Source: an uncultured Pelagibacteraceae bacterium (lineage in GTDB: Bacteria > Pseudomonadota > Alphaproteobacteria > Pelagibacterales > Pelagibacteraceae). From it: 8,621 nucleotides of DNA. The notes under the pieces were generated by a model. That model searched no databases. It was not told the origin of the DNA and saw nothing but the letters and a program-made list of their open reading frames with translations. Where the stretch lies: positions 1 to 8,621 of the forward strand of contig CACAWM010000023.1 of the NCBI GenBank assembly GCA_902536205.1, read 5' to 3'. Numbering within the stretch: the stretch's first letter is position 1; every line of letters starts with the position of its first letter. Shown one piece after another: positions 7,877 to 8,621 of this stretch. A program made the position numbers and the translations under genes.

Positions 7877-7893
7877 CTTAAAATATATTTAAG
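7877..7893. repeat. Small inverted repeat between convergent genes
   Basis: CTTAAA (7877-7882) and TTTAAG (7888-7893) are exact inverted copies around ATATA. The repeat lies in the 32-base gap after the DMT transporter gene and runs into the stop codon of the epimerase gene on the opposite strand. A weak bidirectional terminator is possible, but no T-tract follows on either strand. The rest of the gap (7857-7876) shows nothing recognisable. Confidence 0.25.
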
Positions 7894-8621
7894 AATGTTC
7901 ATCAACCAATTCTTGAATAATTTTATAAGTTGAATAATTTTGTTTCCACTTTGGATATTTTTTTTTAAATTTCTTCATATCAGTGATGTACCAAATGTGA
8001 TCACCGACCCTATTTTTTGTTAAGATTTTTCTTTTAATTTTTATTCCGGCAATTTTCTCTACAATATTTAACGCTTCTATGATTGAACAATTTGAATATC
8101 TCCCTCCACCAGTATTATAAACCTCGCCCTTTGTGGGATTTTTAAAAAATTCCCAAAAACTTGATACTAAATCGTAACTATGAATATTATCTCTCACTTG
8201 TTTACCTTTATAACCAATAATTGAATATTCCCTTTTTTTTATTGAAGTTTTAACCAAATAAGACAAAAAACCATGCAACTTAGCTCCAGAGTGTTTAGGC
8301 CCAGTAATGCATCCAGCTCTAAAGCATGCCGTTTTTAATCCAGTATTTTTTCCATACTCTTGGACTATTAAATCAGCGTAAGTTTTTGATGCTCCAAAAA
8401 AGCTGTGAGTACAATTATCTACCGACATAGTTTCATCAATTCCATTTTTAAAGCGGTGATTTCTTTTTATTTCCCATCTGGTTTTTTTTTCATATATGGG
8501 AAGAAAGTTTGGATTGTCACCATATACTTTATTAGTAGACATAAATATAAAAGGAGCGTCAGGGCAATATAATTTTGTTAATTCTAAAAGGTTAAGAGTG
8601 CCTTTTGCATTTATTTCAAAA
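7889..8621 (-). CDS. NAD-dependent nucleotide-sugar epimerase/dehydratase, extended SDR (5'-truncated by window edge)
   Basis: Extended short-chain dehydrogenase/reductase acting on nucleotide sugars, nearest in look to the CDP-paratose 2-epimerase group; probably supplies an activated sugar for surface polysaccharide or a glycolipid. The first in-frame ATG (8542) is internal: codons upstream read NAKGTLNLLELTKLYCPDAP and then FIFMSTNKVYGD, a continuous SDR core, so the start and the N-terminal GxxGxxG motif lie beyond 8621. About 243 residues are visible. Counting from Met 8542, they include STNKVYGD (2-9), the active-site segment SFFGASKTYAD (47-57), FRAGCITGPKHSGAKLHGFL (89-108), the substrate-binding GKQVRDNIHSYDLV (about 127-140) and YNTGGG. 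The catalytic YxxxK reads FGASK, with Phe49 (codon 8396-8398, TTT) in place of Tyr. The gene is convergent with the DMT transporter gene. The superfamily is certain; the exact reaction is not. Confidence 0.88.
   Translation of the reverse strand, partial: FEINAKGTLNLLELTKLYCPDAPFIFMSTNKVYGDNPNFLPIYEKKTRWEIKRNHRFKNGIDETMSVDNCTHSFFGASKTYADLIVQEYGKNTGLKTACFRAGCITGPKHSGAKLHGFLSYLVKTSIKKREYSIIGYKGKQVRDNIHSYDLVSSFWEFFKNPTKGEVYNTGGGRYSNCSIIEALNIVEKIAGIKIKRKILTKNRVGDHIWYITDMKKFKKKYPKWKQNYSTYKIIQELVDEHS

Noticed and set aside
7877..7893. Strong intrinsic terminator between the DMT and epimerase genes
   Set aside because: The inverted repeat is only six A/T-dominated pairs and no T-tract follows on either strand, so it is listed only as a weak repeat.
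8540..8542. ATG as the start codon of the epimerase gene
   Set aside because: Upstream codons to base 8621 are open and encode an SDR core helix and strand (NAKGTLNLLEL, then FIFMSTNKVYG). The N-terminal NAD-binding motif must lie outside the window.

Overview
The window looks like chromosome of a streamlined, very AT-rich marine alphaproteobacterium, most likely SAR11/Pelagibacterales. The basis is composition (roughly 30% G+C by eye), lysine/isoleucine/asparagine-rich proteins, almost no Shine-Dalgarno motifs, and extreme packing: genes abut or overlap, and only 91 of 8621 bases (5611-5669 and 7857-7888) lie outside a gene. The taxonomic call is inference; no rRNA or tRNA is present to anchor it.

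Layout. (1) 1-4030, plus strand: a 5'-truncated aconitase gene (acnA) directly followed, with no spacer, by a PrpD-type 2-methylcitrate dehydratase gene. Together these could supply the dehydration and rehydration steps of the methylcitrate route for propionyl-CoA, while the aconitase also serves the TCA cycle. (2) 4031-5610, minus strand: a two-gene unit of a TerC/YjbE-family membrane protein and a renalase-like FAD oxidoreductase, joined by a 4-base ATGA overlap. Its end meets the end of prpD with no bases between the two stop codons. (3) 5611-5669: a 59-base divergent intergenic region that must drive both the minus-strand pair and the plus-strand pair. (4) 5670-7856, plus strand: a DinF-like MATE efflux transporter immediately followed by a 10-TM EamA/DMT-family transporter. 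(5) 7889-8621, minus strand: a nucleotide-sugar epimerase/dehydratase of the extended SDR family, cut by the right edge of the window. Its reading frame stays open to base 8621. It carries Phe where the family's catalytic Tyr is expected.

The genes read as ordinary housekeeping and transport functions. I found no mobile element, CRISPR array, RNA gene, toxin-antitoxin pair or phage-defence cassette, and no convincing undescribed multi-gene system. The points most worth a second look are the acnA-prpD fusion-like junction, the TerC/flavoprotein coupling and the YxxxK-to-FxxxK change in the epimerase.
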